Below, one piece after another: positions 37,122 through 46,302 of a stretch of 64,000 bases of DNA. Source of the DNA: Brachybacterium ginsengisoli (GTDB lineage Bacteria > Actinomycetota > Actinomycetes > Actinomycetales > Dermabacteraceae). The notes under the pieces were generated by a model, which was not told the origin of the DNA, made no database searches, and was given only the letters and a program-made list of their open reading frames with translations. The position numbers and the translations under genes are program-made. Where the stretch lies: contig NZ_CP023564.1 in assembly GCF_002407065.1 (NCBI RefSeq), positions 1,054,001 through 1,118,000 on the forward strand. The letters run 5' to 3'. Position 1 is the stretch's first letter; the number at the start of each line of letters is the position of its first letter.

Positions 37122-39299
37122 TCAGCGCCGGGTGTCGCGCTTCCCGTCGCGCCGGGCCTCTGCGCGGCGGGCCCGCTTCTCCTGGTCGCGCAGCGTCTTC
37201 TCGCTGACCGGGGAGTCGCTGCTGGCCCGCTGCGCACGGAAGTACGCCGCCGCCTCGTCCTGACGCTCCTGCTCGCCGCCGAGCGCGATCGGGGCGCGCA
37301 CGTGACCGGGCCGCACATCGAACGCTGCGACCAGGTCGAGGACATGGGGGCGCAGGCGCCACAGCAGCCGGCGCAGGTCGCTCTCGATCTGGCGGCCGCG
37401 CTGCGTGGAGATCATGCCGCCGAGCAGGAACCAGGCCAGGTCGTCGTTGATCGCGGTGAGTCCGAAGAGGTCGCGCACGTCGGTGAGCACGGCACGGGAA
37501 CCCTCGGCGCCGGGACCCTCGAGCGCCTCGATGCCGGCCGTGAAGGCGCGCCAGCGGACCAGGTCGGCGTGGGCGCGCGCGGCGTCCAGCATCTCCACCT
37601 GGTGCTTGTTGACCTCGGAGGCGGCGTCGGCCGGGCTCATCCGTGCGGCGCCGCGCAGGGCGAGCGCGACCTCCTCGACCTTGACGCGGGCGCGGTCGGC
37701 GAGCATCTCCTCCTGGAAATCGGACTGGCGCATCGAGTCGAAGGCCCGACGGGAGTTGCCGCGGTCGGCGACGCTCTGGCCGAGACGGGCCCACGGGGTG
37801 TGGCGCTTGGCGAGCACCTCGGCGCGCTGGGCGATGAAGCGGCCGATCCCGGCCCGGTCCACGGTGCGCAGCTCATCGGTGTAGTCGGAGAGCAGCCGCT
37901 TGGCGACCAGCTGCAGCAGGACGGTGTTGTCGCCCTCGAAGGTCGCGTACACGTCGAGATCCTGGTGCAGACCCACCAGCTGGTTCTCGGCCATGAAGCC
38001 CGCGCCCCCGCAGGCCTCGCGGCACTCCTGGATGGTGTCCAGCGCGAGGCGGGTCGAGGTCGGCTTGAGGGTCGCGGCGAGCGTCTCGAGGTCCTCCCGC
38101 GATTCGGGATCGTCCTCCCGGCCGGAGAAGACGTCGTCGAACGCCTGCAGCAGCTGCTCGTGGGCGAAGGCGCCCGCATAGGTGGCTGCGAGCTTCGGCA
38201 GCAGGCGCTGCAGATGCGCCTGGTAGTCCATCAGCACCGTCTCCCGGGTGGGGTCCGCGGCGCTGAACTGGCGGCGCTGGGTGGCATAGGTGATTGCGAT
38301 GTGCAGCGCCAGCTCACTGGCGCGGATCGCCGAGCCGTCCAGGGAGACCCGGCCCTGCACGAGCGTGCCGAGCATGGTGAAGAAGCGTCGTCCCGGGGAC
38401 TCGATGGGCGAGGAGTAGGTGCCGTCGGGTGCCACATCGCCGTAGCGGTTGAGCAGGTTGGTGCGCGGGACGCGCACGTGGTCGAAGGCGAGACGGCCGT
38501 TGTCGATGCCGTTCAGGCCGCCCTTCTCGCCGTCGTCCTCGCTCGAGACGCCCGGGAGCAGGTTCCCCTCGGCGTCGCGGACGGGCACGTAGAAGCAGTG
38601 CACGCCGTGGTCGACGCCCCGGGTGATCAGTCGGGCGAACAGCGTCGCCGCCCGCGCGTGGATCGCCGCGTTGCCCAGGAAGTCCTTCCAGGCGGCGCGG
38701 AAGGGCGTGTTGATCACCCATTCGCCGTCCTCCCCGCCGTCGGGGTCGAAGGTGGCGGTGGTGGCGAGGGACTGCACGTCGGAGCCGTGGCCGATCTCCG
38801 TCATGGCGAAGGCGCCGGGCGTCTCCAGGCTCATGGCGGCGGGCACCCAGGCCCGCTGCTGCTCCTCGCTGCCGAGCTGGATGATCGCGGAGGTGTAGAG
38901 CCCCCACTGCACACCGGCTTTGATCTGCAGCGAGGGGTCGGCGACGACCAGCTCCTCGAAGCCGGCGACGTTGGCCCCGTTGTCGTTGGGGCCGCCCAGG
39001 TGCTCGGGCAGCATCGGTCGGGAGACGTCGTCCTCGACCAGGACCTTGAGCTGCTCGAAGACGCGCTCGCGATGTTCGGCGACGGTGGCGTCCATCGGGC
39101 GATGCAGCTCGGGGCGGGTGGCGCGCTCACGGGCGGCGAGCCGGGCGTCGGCCCATCGGCCCAGCAGGGCCTCGGAGACCAGCTCGACGTCGAGGTGGTC
39201 GGACCCGCCGGGAAGCACCGGGATGGGTCCGGTGGGGTCGGCGAGGACCGGTGCGGGAGAGGGCGCTGAGGTGGGCGTGGTGCGGGAATCGGTGGTCAT
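37122..39299 (-). CDS. Acyl-CoA oxidase/dehydrogenase
   Basis: Flavoenzyme of 725 aa in the acyl-CoA oxidase group, catalysing the first beta-oxidation step. FAD/substrate contacts: [21 protein letters not shown] (about 165-185); the basic-residue glycine-rich [20 protein letters not shown] and [23 protein letters not shown] motifs lie near 420-460, the latter containing the expected catalytic Glu. The C-terminus is basic. ATG 39299 overlaps the TetR stop (ATGA), so both come from one transcript. Divergent thiolase, FabG and dehydratase genes complete a beta-oxidation or reverse set. It could alternatively be a long-chain dehydrogenase. Confidence 0.87.
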   Translation of the reverse strand: MTTDSRTTPTSAPSPAPVLADPTGPIPVLPGGSDHLDVELVSEALLGRWADARLAARERATRPELHRPMDATVAEHRERVFEQLKVLVEDDVSRPMLPEHLGGPNDNGANVAGFEELVVADPSLQIKAGVQWGLYTSAIIQLGSEEQQRAWVPAAMSLETPGAFAMTEIGHGSDVQSLATTATFDPDGGEDGEWVINTPFRAAWKDFLGNAAIHARAATLFARLITRGVDHGVHCFYVPVRDAEGNLLPGVSSEDDGEKGGLNGIDNGRLAFDHVRVPRTNLLNRYGDVAPDGTYSSPIESPGRRFFTMLGTLVQGRVSLDGSAIRASELALHIAITYATQRRQFSAADPTRETVLMDYQAHLQRLLPKLAATYAGAFAHEQLLQAFDDVFSGREDDPESREDLETLAATLKPTSTRLALDTIQECREACGGAGFMAENQLVGLHQDLDVYATFEGDNTVLLQLVAKRLLSDYTDELRTVDRAGIGRFIAQRAEVLAKRHTPWARLGQSVADRGNSRRAFDSMRQSDFQEEMLADRARVKVEEVALALRGAARMSPADAASEVNKHQVEMLDAARAHADLVRWRAFTAGIEALEGPGAEGSRAVLTDVRDLFGLTAINDDLAWFLLGGMISTQRGRQIESDLRRLLWRLRPHVLDLVAAFDVRPGHVRAPIALGGEQERQDEAAAYFRAQRASSDSPVSEKTLRDQEKRARRAEARRDGKRDTRR

Positions 39300-39964
39300 G
39301 CGTGCAGTCCCTTCATGAGCCAGGTGACCAGATGGGTCACCAGCTGGTCGGCGGAGAGCGGAGCGGGTCGGGCGTCGTTCGTCGGGAGCCCGGTCTCGGA
39401 GGCCGACGGGTCCTCGCCGGCCTCCCGGGTCTCGAAGTCGGTCATCCAGGTGTCGACCGCCCGCTCGACGAAGCCCACGGCGCCGTGGGCCCAGACCTGC
39501 GGAGCGGGGATCTCGGCGGGCAGGAAGGTCGTCACCAGGCGGGAGACGGCCGCGAGGAAGTGGTTCAGGCCGTCGCTGGGGCGGGTCACGAAGCGGTACA
39601 CCCCGGGGGAGCGCTGGGCGGTCTCGACGTAGGCGCGGATCATCGCGTGGATGCGCTCGTCGGCCCCGGCCTCGCGGCCGATGCTCGTCTCCAGGGCGCG
39701 GATCTCCTCGAGGAGCTTGGCGTGCATCGTGGAGAGGATGCTGCGGCCCAGCTCGCGCTGGAGGTGCGCCTTGTCCTCGAAGTAGCGGTAGACGATGGAC
39801 TTCGAGGTGCCGGAGGCCGCGGCGATGTCCTCCATCGTCACGTCCGGCCCCTGCTCATGGATGAGGTGCCTGGCCACATCGAGCAGCTCGGCACGTCTCT
39901 CTGCCCGGTGGCGGGCCCAACGTGCTGATCGGCCGTCCACGGGGGCTTGCGTCGTCGCGTTCAC
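39296..39964 (-). CDS. TetR-family transcriptional regulator
   Basis: 222-aa regulator with an N-terminal TetR helix-turn-helix (VTMEDIAAASGTSKSIVYRYFEDK, about 40-63) and an all-helical ligand domain. It sits between acyl-CoA oxidase (same operon) and the divergent thiolase operon, so it probably represses both in response to acyl-CoA. GTG 39964 chosen: TACCCT lies 7 nt upstream and no Shine-Dalgarno is present, indicating a leaderless start; the 35 codons further upstream are discarded. Confidence 0.85.
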   Translation of the reverse strand: MNATTQAPVDGRSARWARHRAERRAELLDVARHLIHEQGPDVTMEDIAAASGTSKSIVYRYFEDKAHLQRELGRSILSTMHAKLLEEIRALETSIGREAGADERIHAMIRAYVETAQRSPGVYRFVTRPSDGLNHFLAAVSRLVTTFLPAEIPAPQVWAHGAVGFVERAVDTWMTDFETREAGEDPSASETGLPTNDARPAPLSADQLVTHLVTWLMKGLHA

Positions 39965-39971
39965 GGAACCT

Positions 39972-40002
39972 AGGGTATCAAGTACCGTCGGTTCTATGTA
40001 AA
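39972..40002 (-). promoter_or_regulatory. tetR promoter with overlapping palindrome
   Basis: Minus strand: TTTACA (40002-39997), 19 nt, TACCCT (39977-39972). The palindrome GGTA-TCAAG-TACC (39974-39986) covers the -10 and lies between the divergent genes, a plausible autoregulatory operator. Confidence 0.45.
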
Positions 40003-40089
40003 GTCCTCTGCAGGACCGAAGCCCGCCGGACCGACGATCCGGCGGCATCCGAACCCCTGACGTCTCCATGACCCGTAGTCCCCTGACAC

Positions 40090-40124
40090 GCAGTGACCAC
40101 GAAGAACAGCAGTGACCACGAAGA
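40090..40124 (+). repeat. 16-bp direct repeat before thiolase start
   Basis: GCAGTGACCACGAAGA occurs at 40090-40105 and 40109-40124, a 19-bp period. It duplicates a GTG and moves alternative starts; only the GTGs at 40093 and 40135 are in frame with the thiolase. Confidence 0.75.
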
Positions 40125-40134
40125 GGTGCACCCA

Positions 40135-41457
40135 GTGACCCATACCGACTTCCCGCGCGACGCCCTCATCCTCGGCGGCAACAGGATCCCCTTCGCCCGC
40201 TCCGGTGGACCCTATGCCGGGATCTCCAACCAGGACATGCTCACCGCTGCGCTCGACGGCCTCGTGGCCCGCTTCGGCCTGCAGGGCGAGAAGCTCGGCG
40301 AGATCGCCGGCGGCGCCGTGCTGAAGCTCGCCGGGGACCTCAACCTCACCCGCGAGAGCGCGCTGAGCACCCCGCTGGACCCGCGCACCCCCACGATCGA
40401 CATGTCCAAGGCGTGCGCCACCAGCCTCGAGACCGTCATCCACGTCTCCAACCGCATCCAGCTGGGGCAGATCGACTCCGGCATCGCCTGCGGCGTGGAC
40501 TCCGCCTCGGACTCCCCGATCGAGGTGACCCCGCGACTGCGCCGGATCCTCCACCGCGCCTTCGCCGCGAAGACCGCGATGCAGCGCGTCACGGCGCTCT
40601 CCGCGATCCGCCCGGCCGACCTCGCGCCGGTCCCGCCGCGCAACGGCGAGCCCCGCACCGGGCTCTCGATGGGCGAGCACCAGGCCCAGACCACCGCCGA
40701 ATGGGGCGTCACCCGCCAGGAGCAGGACGAGCTCGCCCTCGCCTCGCACCAGAAGCTCGGCGCCGCCTACGACGCCGGCTTCTTCGACGACCTGGTCACC
40801 GGCTACCGCGGCCTGTCCCGCGACCAGAACCTGCGCTCCGACTCCACGCTCGAGAAGCTCGGCTCGCTCAAGCCCGTCTTCGGCGTGAAGTCCCCGCAGG
40901 TCGCCGAGCCGAGCATGACCGCCGGGAACTCGACCCCGCTCTCCGACGGCGCCTCCTCGGTGCTCATGGGCAGCGCGGAGTGGGCCCACGAGCACGGACT
41001 GACCCCGCTGGCCCGTGTGGTCGATGCCCGCAGCGCCGCCGTCGACTTCGCCCACGGCGCGGAGGGGCTGCTGATGGCCCCCGCCTATGCGGTGCCCGAG
41101 CTGCTCGACGCCAACGGCCTGGCACTGCAGGACCTCGACTTCTACGAGATCCATGAGGCCTTCGCCTCCACGGTGCTCACCACCCTGAAGGCGTGGGAGT
41201 CCGAGGAGTTCTGCCGCGAGCGGCTGGGTCGCGGGGGCGCGCTGGGCAGCATCGACCGCGACAAGCTCAACGTCGCCGGGTCCTCCCTCGCCGCGGGACA
41301 CCCCTTCGCCGCCACCGGCGGTCGACTGGTCGCGACCCTGGCCAAGCTCCTGCACCAGCGGGCGCTCGAGACCGGGATCGTCCAGCGCGGCCTGATCTCG
41401 GTGTGCGCCGCCGCCGGGCAGGGAACCGTCGTGCTGCTCGAGTCCGTCACCGATTGA
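40135..41457 (+). CDS. Acetyl-CoA C-acyltransferase (thiolase)
   Basis: Thiolase of 440 aa in the FadA2/FadI-like group, cleaving 3-ketoacyl-CoA or condensing acyl-CoAs. Catalytic residues are in place: Cys94 (SKACATSLET), His340 (EIHEAFAS), His in AAGHPFAATGGR and Cys424 (VCAAAGQG). GTG 40135 chosen because GAGG lies 9 nt ahead; GTG 40093 is a longer option. Leads an operon with fabG- and maoC-type genes, divergent from the regulator. Confidence 0.9.
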   Translation: MTHTDFPRDALILGGNRIPFARSGGPYAGISNQDMLTAALDGLVARFGLQGEKLGEIAGGAVLKLAGDLNLTRESALSTPLDPRTPTIDMSKACATSLETVIHVSNRIQLGQIDSGIACGVDSASDSPIEVTPRLRRILHRAFAAKTAMQRVTALSAIRPADLAPVPPRNGEPRTGLSMGEHQAQTTAEWGVTRQEQDELALASHQKLGAAYDAGFFDDLVTGYRGLSRDQNLRSDSTLEKLGSLKPVFGVKSPQVAEPSMTAGNSTPLSDGASSVLMGSAEWAHEHGLTPLARVVDARSAAVDFAHGAEGLLMAPAYAVPELLDANGLALQDLDFYEIHEAFASTVLTTLKAWESEEFCRERLGRGGALGSIDRDKLNVAGSSLAAGHPFAATGGRLVATLAKLLHQRALETGIVQRGLISVCAAAGQGTVVLLESVTD

Positions 41458-41542
41458 CCCTCGCCCGCAGCCCGCCACAGACACCCCACAGCGCGCGGAC
41501 GCCCGGACCGTCCCGCGATCGCATCCCGACCAGGAGGTCCCC

Positions 41543-42883
41543 ATGACCGATGCCTACACCCGCTTCGTCCGCTCCGCCCCGGGCGGAGCCCTGGCCAAGC
41601 AGCTGGGCCTGCCCCGACCCTCCCGGCTGCTGCGCCGTGAGGACCGTCCCGAGCCGGTGCTCGGCCCGGTCGTGGTGCTCGGCGCCTCCGACGGCGCCGA
41701 CAGGGTCGCCCACCTCCTGCTGGAGGAGGGCGCCGACGTGCGCCGTCGCTTCGAGGAGATCCGACGCGTCGGCTCGGTGATCGTGGTGCTCGACGAGATC
41801 TCCACCCCGGCGGAGATCGGCCCGATCGTGCTGTCGCTCGCCGGAGCGATGCGCACGCTCGCCCCGGGCGCGAGGGTGGTCACGATCTCCCGACCCGCCG
41901 ACGACTCCGACCCCGCCCAGGCCGCCGCCCGCGGCGGCGTCGAGGGCTTCCTGCGCTCCCTCGCCCACGAGATGCGCGGCGGCGGCACCGCCAACGGGAT
42001 CCTCGTCGAGGACGGGACCCCGCTGGACGCCCCGGGCGCCCTCGGAGCCCTGCGGTTCCTCCTCTCCGCGCGCAGCGCCTTCATCACCGGCCAGTTCCTC
42101 ACCGTCTCCAGCGCGGCGGGCAGTGCGACGGAGAACCGCTCGCTGCCGCTGGCCGGTCGCACGGCGCTGGTGACCGGTGCGGCCCGCGGGATCGGCGCGG
42201 CGATCGCGCGCACCCTCGCGGCCGACGGCGCCCGGCTCGTGGTGCTGGACGTCCCCGGCGCCGGCACGGAGCTCTCGCGCCTGGCCAACGAGCTGCGCGC
42301 GGTGCCGATCCAGCTCGACGTCACCTCCGCCGGAGCGGGGGAGCGGCTGGTCGCCTTCCTCCGTGAACGGGGCCTGACCCTGGACGCGGTGGTGCTGAAC
42401 GCCGGCATCACGCGCGACAAGCTGCTGGCCAACATGACCCCCGACCGCTGGGACCCGGTGCTCGCGGTGAACATCTCCAGCCAGATCACCCTCACCGAGG
42501 CGCTGATCGAGGCCGGGGACGTGCTCGGCGCCACGCCGCGCGTCGTCTCCCTGGCCTCCACCAGCGGCATCGCGGGCAACCGCGGGCAGACGAACTACGC
42601 GACCTCCAAGGCCGGGGTGATCGCGTTCGTCGGGGCGCTCGCCGCCCGGCTCGAGGCCCTCGGCGGCACCGCCAACGCGGTCGCCCCCGGGTTCATCGAG
42701 ACCGAGATGACCGCGAAGATGCCCGCCCTGACCCGCGAGGTGGCCCGCCGCCTGAACTCCCTCCAGCAGGGAGGCCTGCCGGTCGACGTCGCCGAGGCGA
42801 TCTCCTTCCTCTGCTCCGACGAGGCCGGAGGCATCCGCGGCGAGACCCTGCGCGTGTGCGGCCAGAACATGGTGGGGAGGTGA
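41543..42883 (+). CDS. High-molecular-weight 3-oxoacyl-ACP/CoA reductase (FabG4-like)
   Basis: 446-aa SDR reductase. Residues 1-200 form the extra N-terminal domain found in mycobacterial FabG4; from about 205 a classical SDR begins: TGAARGIG cofactor loop, LNAGITRDKLLANM, SLASTSG and Tyr352-x3-Lys356 (NYATSKAG). It reduces 3-oxoacyl thioesters with NAD(P)H. AGGAGGTCCCC precedes ATG 41543. It lies between thiolase and dehydratase genes, as fabG4 lies beside fadA2 and htdX in M. tuberculosis. Confidence 0.9.
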   Translation: MTDAYTRFVRSAPGGALAKQLGLPRPSRLLRREDRPEPVLGPVVVLGASDGADRVAHLLLEEGADVRRRFEEIRRVGSVIVVLDEISTPAEIGPIVLSLAGAMRTLAPGARVVTISRPADDSDPAQAAARGGVEGFLRSLAHEMRGGGTANGILVEDGTPLDAPGALGALRFLLSARSAFITGQFLTVSSAAGSATENRSLPLAGRTALVTGAARGIGAAIARTLAADGARLVVLDVPGAGTELSRLANELRAVPIQLDVTSAGAGERLVAFLRERGLTLDAVVLNAGITRDKLLANMTPDRWDPVLAVNISSQITLTEALIEAGDVLGATPRVVSLASTSGIAGNRGQTNYATSKAGVIAFVGALAARLEALGGTANAVAPGFIETEMTAKMPALTREVARRLNSLQQGGLPVDVAEAISFLCSDEAGGIRGETLRVCGQNMVGR

Positions 42884-42888
42884 GCGGC

Positions 42889-43872
42889 ATGGCACGCAGC
42901 TCCGCCGACGCCCGCACTGCTCCCGGGCGCGCCGAGGGGACGATCGGCGAGGAGAGGATCACCGACCTCTCCGACGTCCCCTCGTTCCCCGCGATCTACG
43001 CCGCGGCCCTCGACCCGCGCTCCGCCAGAGGCCGGCGGGGCGGCACCGGCGGGCCCATCCTCCCGCAGGTCGCCTATCGGGTGCGGAAGGTGCGGATCGA
43101 CGCCGAGCGCTCTCGCGACTTCGACCATCTGATGGGCGGTCCGGCCACCGACCTGGTCCACCCCGGCGTGCTCCATGTGCTCGCCTTCCCGGTCTCGCTG
43201 GCGCTGATGGCCCGGCGCGACTTCCCCTTCGCCCTGCTGGGCCTGGTGCACCTGCGCAACCGGATCCTCCAGCACCGCGCGGTGCAGGTCGGCGAGCTGG
43301 TCGACGTCGAATGCCGGGTGCGGGATCTGCGCCCCCATCGCAAGGGCCGCACCTTCGAGGCGGTCTCCACGATCCTCGGCGAGGACGGCGAGATCATCGC
43401 CACCGACGTGTCGACCTACCTCGTGCGAGGCGGCGGCGAGCCGGGTGCGGGGGAGTCCTCGGGCACCTCCCCGTCGGCCACCGAGGAGCGGCGCGAGTTC
43501 GAGCCGCCTCGGCCCTCGGGCCGCTGGTCGCTGCCGGCCGATGCGGGTCGTCGCTACGCCGCGGTCTCCGGCGACGTCAACCCGATCCATCTCTCCGCGC
43601 TCAGCGCGAGGGCGTTCGGGTTCCCGCGGGCCATCGCGCACGGGATGTACACCGCCTCGCGCGCCTTCACCGAGTCCCGGGTGGACCTCTCGCGGCCATT
43701 GCGCTGGGACGTCTCCTTCGACGCCCCGGTGACGCTTCCCGGCTCCGTGCTCGTCTCCTACGAGGACGATGCCGCGGCGGGATCGGTCACCTGCACCGGC
43801 TGGCGCGCCTCGCGCGGCGAGAAGGGCTCGCGCCGCTGCTTCACGGTCGAGGTCACCACGCTCGAGCGGTGA
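42889..43872 (+). CDS. MaoC-type double hot-dog dehydratase (HtdX-like)
   Basis: 327-aa protein with two hot-dog halves; the second carries the hydratase-2 motif YAAVSGDVNPIHLSALSARA (Asp and His catalytic) followed by FPRAIAHGMY. Predicted (R)-3-hydroxyacyl thioester dehydratase or enoyl hydratase. ATG 42889 follows GGGGAGG and starts 5 nt after the fabG stop. It completes a thiolase-reductase-dehydratase trio that could run in either direction. Confidence 0.87.
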   Translation: MARSSADARTAPGRAEGTIGEERITDLSDVPSFPAIYAAALDPRSARGRRGGTGGPILPQVAYRVRKVRIDAERSRDFDHLMGGPATDLVHPGVLHVLAFPVSLALMARRDFPFALLGLVHLRNRILQHRAVQVGELVDVECRVRDLRPHRKGRTFEAVSTILGEDGEIIATDVSTYLVRGGGEPGAGESSGTSPSATEERREFEPPRPSGRWSLPADAGRRYAAVSGDVNPIHLSALSARAFGFPRAIAHGMYTASRAFTESRVDLSRPLRWDVSFDAPVTLPGSVLVSYEDDAAAGSVTCTGWRASRGEKGSRRCFTVEVTTLER

Positions 43873-43880
43873 GCGGTGGC

Positions 43881-43909
43881 GCCCCGGGGCGCCTCAACGG
43901 CCCCGGGGC
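43881..43909. terminator. Terminator between convergent genes
   Basis: GCCCCGGGG (43881-43889) and CCCCGGGGC (43901-43909) form a 9-bp stem with an 11-nt loop between the dehydratase and the convergent nucleoside hydrolase. Confidence 0.6.
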
Positions 43910-43945
43910 GGCGCGGCGGCTCGCGTCGCCGCGGTCGACCCGCGC

Positions 43946-44920
43946 TCAGGCCGTCGCGGAACGTGCGAGCCCGGCCTCCAGGGTCGCCAGCAGATGCTCG
44001 ACGAACTCCGCGGCGCGCACCTCGGTGAGCACATCGAGGTTCGGCTCCCTGCCCCAGCGGCCCAGCTCGTCGCCGACCGTCTGGCCCCGGGTCAGGGTGC
44101 CTGCCAGCTCGACGTCCACCGCGAGCGGGCGGGTGCTCGCGAAGTCGCCGGTCACGGCGTGCGCGGCGACGAGCGGGTCGTGCACGTGCGCCATCCAGCC
44201 GAAGCCGTCGGCCTCATGGAACTCGAAGTAGAAGCGCAGTGCATCGCCGAGGATCGTGGCCACCGGGTGGCCGGTGCGCGCCGCGAGGGCGACGATCCGG
44301 TCCAGGGTGCCCTGGGTGAAGCGGACGGCCTCGGTCGCCTCGAGCGAGCCCATCACCGGTCGCTGCGCGGCCCCGGTGAAAGCGGTGATCACCTGCTGAG
44401 CCGCCTCGGGGTCCACGGCGATGTTCCACTCGCTGGTGGGGCCGGTGTTGCCGCGGTGGTTGATCGCTCCGCCCATGACGTGCAGCCGCTTCAGCAGCCG
44501 TGGCAGCTCGGGCTCGATCTCGAGCGCCAGGGCCAGGTTCGTGTGTGGGCCCAGCACCAGGCCCACCAGCTCACCGGGTCGCTCCCGGACCAGATCCACC
44601 CACAGCTGTGCTCCGCTGCGGGGATCGCCGGCGCCGGTCTGAGCGGGCGGCACCGCATGGCCGAGACCTCCCGGGCCGTGGGTGTCATCGGCGTACATCG
44701 GCTCCTGCACCAGCGGCCGATCCGCACCACGCGCGATCGGCGCGGCGATCCCCAGCAGCTTGGCGAGGACCAGGTTGTTGCGGTGCACGATCTCGACCTC
44801 GACGTTGCCGCCCGTGGAGACGATGCCCGCGATCTCGGCGTCGGCGTGCGTGGAGAGATAGGTCAGGGCGATCGCGTCATCGATCCCCGTGTCGCAGTCG
44901 ACCAGCAGCGGAATGCTCAT
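43946..44920 (-). CDS. Inosine-uridine-preferring nucleoside hydrolase
   Basis: 324-aa hydrolase that splits nucleosides into base and ribose. Calcium-binding DxDxGxDD motif at residues 8-15 (DCDTGIDD), LGPHTNLALAL near 120 and the C-terminal HVHDPLVAAH (Asp/His active-site region). Starts at ATG 44920 with TAGGCT 6 nt upstream and no Shine-Dalgarno, a leaderless type. It may feed the pentose genes, though it is a single-gene unit. Confidence 0.9.
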   Translation of the reverse strand: MSIPLLVDCDTGIDDAIALTYLSTHADAEIAGIVSTGGNVEVEIVHRNNLVLAKLLGIAAPIARGADRPLVQEPMYADDTHGPGGLGHAVPPAQTGAGDPRSGAQLWVDLVRERPGELVGLVLGPHTNLALALEIEPELPRLLKRLHVMGGAINHRGNTGPTSEWNIAVDPEAAQQVITAFTGAAQRPVMGSLEATEAVRFTQGTLDRIVALAARTGHPVATILGDALRFYFEFHEADGFGWMAHVHDPLVAAHAVTGDFASTRPLAVDVELAGTLTRGQTVGDELGRWGREPNLDVLTEVRAAEFVEHLLATLEAGLARSATA

Positions 44921-44926
44921 CCGCCC

Positions 44927-44932
44927 AGCCTA
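44927..44932 (-). promoter_or_regulatory. -10 box of leaderless nucleoside hydrolase mRNA
   Basis: TAGGCT on the minus strand, six bases before the ATG. Confidence 0.5.
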
Positions 44933-44981
44933 CGGCGGCGCGGCCCTGGCCCCGTGACCGGGCGCGGGGGAGGATGCTCCC

Positions 44982-45377
44982 ATGGCGCATCCGAAGATGT
45001 TCGACGACGACGATCCGGTGCTCGAGCTCGTGCGGTCGATCGCCCTCGCCCTGCCGGGGGCGCAGGAGAAGATCAGCCACGGCCGGCCCGCCTTCCACAC
45101 CGTGAAGGTCCACTGCTACTACGGCGGCTCGGTGAAGGCGGGCGGGGAGTGGATCGCGCACGAGCAGTCGGTGCTGCTGCATCTCCCCGCGGCGGAGACC
45201 CGCGCGCTCGCCGAGGACCCGCGCGGCTTCCTCCCCGCCTACCTCGGACCCTCCGGCTGGATCGGGCTGGACCTCGACGAGCGCACCGAGCAGGACGAGC
45301 TCGCCGAGCTGATCGAGGAGTCCTATCGCACGGTCGCCCCGAAGCGGCTGATCGCCCGGCTCGAGGATCCCGCTTGA
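44982..45377 (+). CDS. MmcQ/YjbR family protein
   Basis: 131-aa small protein of the MmcQ/YjbR (CyaY-like DNA-binding) family. Starts HPKMFDDDDPVLELVRSIAL; GAQEKISHGRPAFH and GPSGWIGLDLDE are family-like. The in vivo role is not known. A GGGGGAGGATG stretch overlaps the likely ribosome binding site. The MerR gene follows after 34 nt and may be co-transcribed. Confidence 0.85.
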   Translation: MAHPKMFDDDDPVLELVRSIALALPGAQEKISHGRPAFHTVKVHCYYGGSVKAGGEWIAHEQSVLLHLPAAETRALAEDPRGFLPAYLGPSGWIGLDLDERTEQDELAELIEESYRTVAPKRLIARLEDPA

Positions 45378-45411
45378 CCCTCACGCGACGTCAGGGAGGA
45401 CGGTACTTCCC

Positions 45412-46245
45412 ATGACCGAGAACGCAGAGCACCAGGATCTCACCGTGGGACAGGACCTCACCGTGGGGCGCGTCGCCGACCTGGTCGGCGTGAGCGTCCG
45501 CACCCTGCACCACTGGGACGGCATCGGACTGGTGCGCCCCGGTGGGCGCACATGGTCCGGCTACCGGCTCTACGACGCCGAGGACGTGGCCCGGATCCAC
45601 CGGGTGCTCGTCTATCGCGAGCTCGGTCTGGCGCTCGCGGAGATCGGGCGGATCCTCGATGATCCGTCGGTCGATCCCCGCGAGCACCTCCGCCGCCAGA
45701 AGGACCTGCTCACCGAGCGGATCCGGCGGCTCGAGAGGACGGCACGCGCCGTCGACGAGATGATCGAGAGGACCGACATGACACAGGACGACGCCACCAC
45801 CCTGAGCCCCGAGGAGCAGGCCCGCATCTTCGGCGCCGACTGGGACCCCGCCTACCAGGACGAGGCCCGCGAGCGCTGGGGGCGCACCGAGGCCTGGGCG
45901 CAGTCCGCCGCGCGCAGCACCGGCCGCGGCGCCGAGGACTGGCAGGCGATCAAGGACGAGATCGATGCGGTCGAGTCCGCGCTCGCCGACGCCCTCGCCC
46001 GGGACGTCGCCCCGGGCAGCGCGGAGGCGAACGCCCTGGCCGAGCGCCACCGCGCCACCATCACCCAGCACTACGACTGCACCCACGGGATGCACGTCGT
46101 GCTGGCGAGGATGTACACCGAGGATCCGCGCTTCGCCGCGCACTACGACGAGCGGGCGGGCGGCCTCGCCACCTGGCTCCGGACGGTGATCGAGGAGAAC
46201 GCCCGCGCCCACGGCATCGATCCCGCGACCGCCGCCTGGGAGTGA
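45412..46245 (+). CDS. MerR-family regulator with TipAS antibiotic-recognition domain
   Basis: 277-aa TipA-like regulator. MerR helix-turn-helix at about 17-85 (VGRVADLVGVSVRTLHHWDGIGLVRP), coiled-coil linker to about 120, then a TipAS domain (EEQARIFGADWDPAY... THGMHVVLARMY), which in Streptomyces binds thiopeptides. The first 20 residues contain a tandem duplication: 18-bp units 45436-45453 and 45454-45471 encode DLTVGQ and DLTVGR. An internal Met just ahead of the TipAS part (MTQDDATTLSPEEQ, near 45778) could give a TipAS-only protein, as in Streptomyces. SD GGGAGGA. Confidence 0.88.
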   Translation: MTENAEHQDLTVGQDLTVGRVADLVGVSVRTLHHWDGIGLVRPGGRTWSGYRLYDAEDVARIHRVLVYRELGLALAEIGRILDDPSVDPREHLRRQKDLLTERIRRLERTARAVDEMIERTDMTQDDATTLSPEEQARIFGADWDPAYQDEARERWGRTEAWAQSAARSTGRGAEDWQAIKDEIDAVESALADALARDVAPGSAEANALAERHRATITQHYDCTHGMHVVLARMYTEDPRFAAHYDERAGGLATWLRTVIEENARAHGIDPATAAWE

Positions 46246-46259
46246 GGGCGGGGAGCACC

Positions 46260-46300
46260 ACGGGGCGGGCTCGGCGAGGATCTCGCCGGGCCCGCCCCGT
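46260..46300. terminator. Bidirectional terminator
   Basis: 19-nt arms (46260-46278, 46282-46300) pair with one mismatch around a 3-nt loop, between the TipAS regulator and the convergent beta-lactamase-like gene. Confidence 0.75.
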
Positions 46301-46302
46301 CC

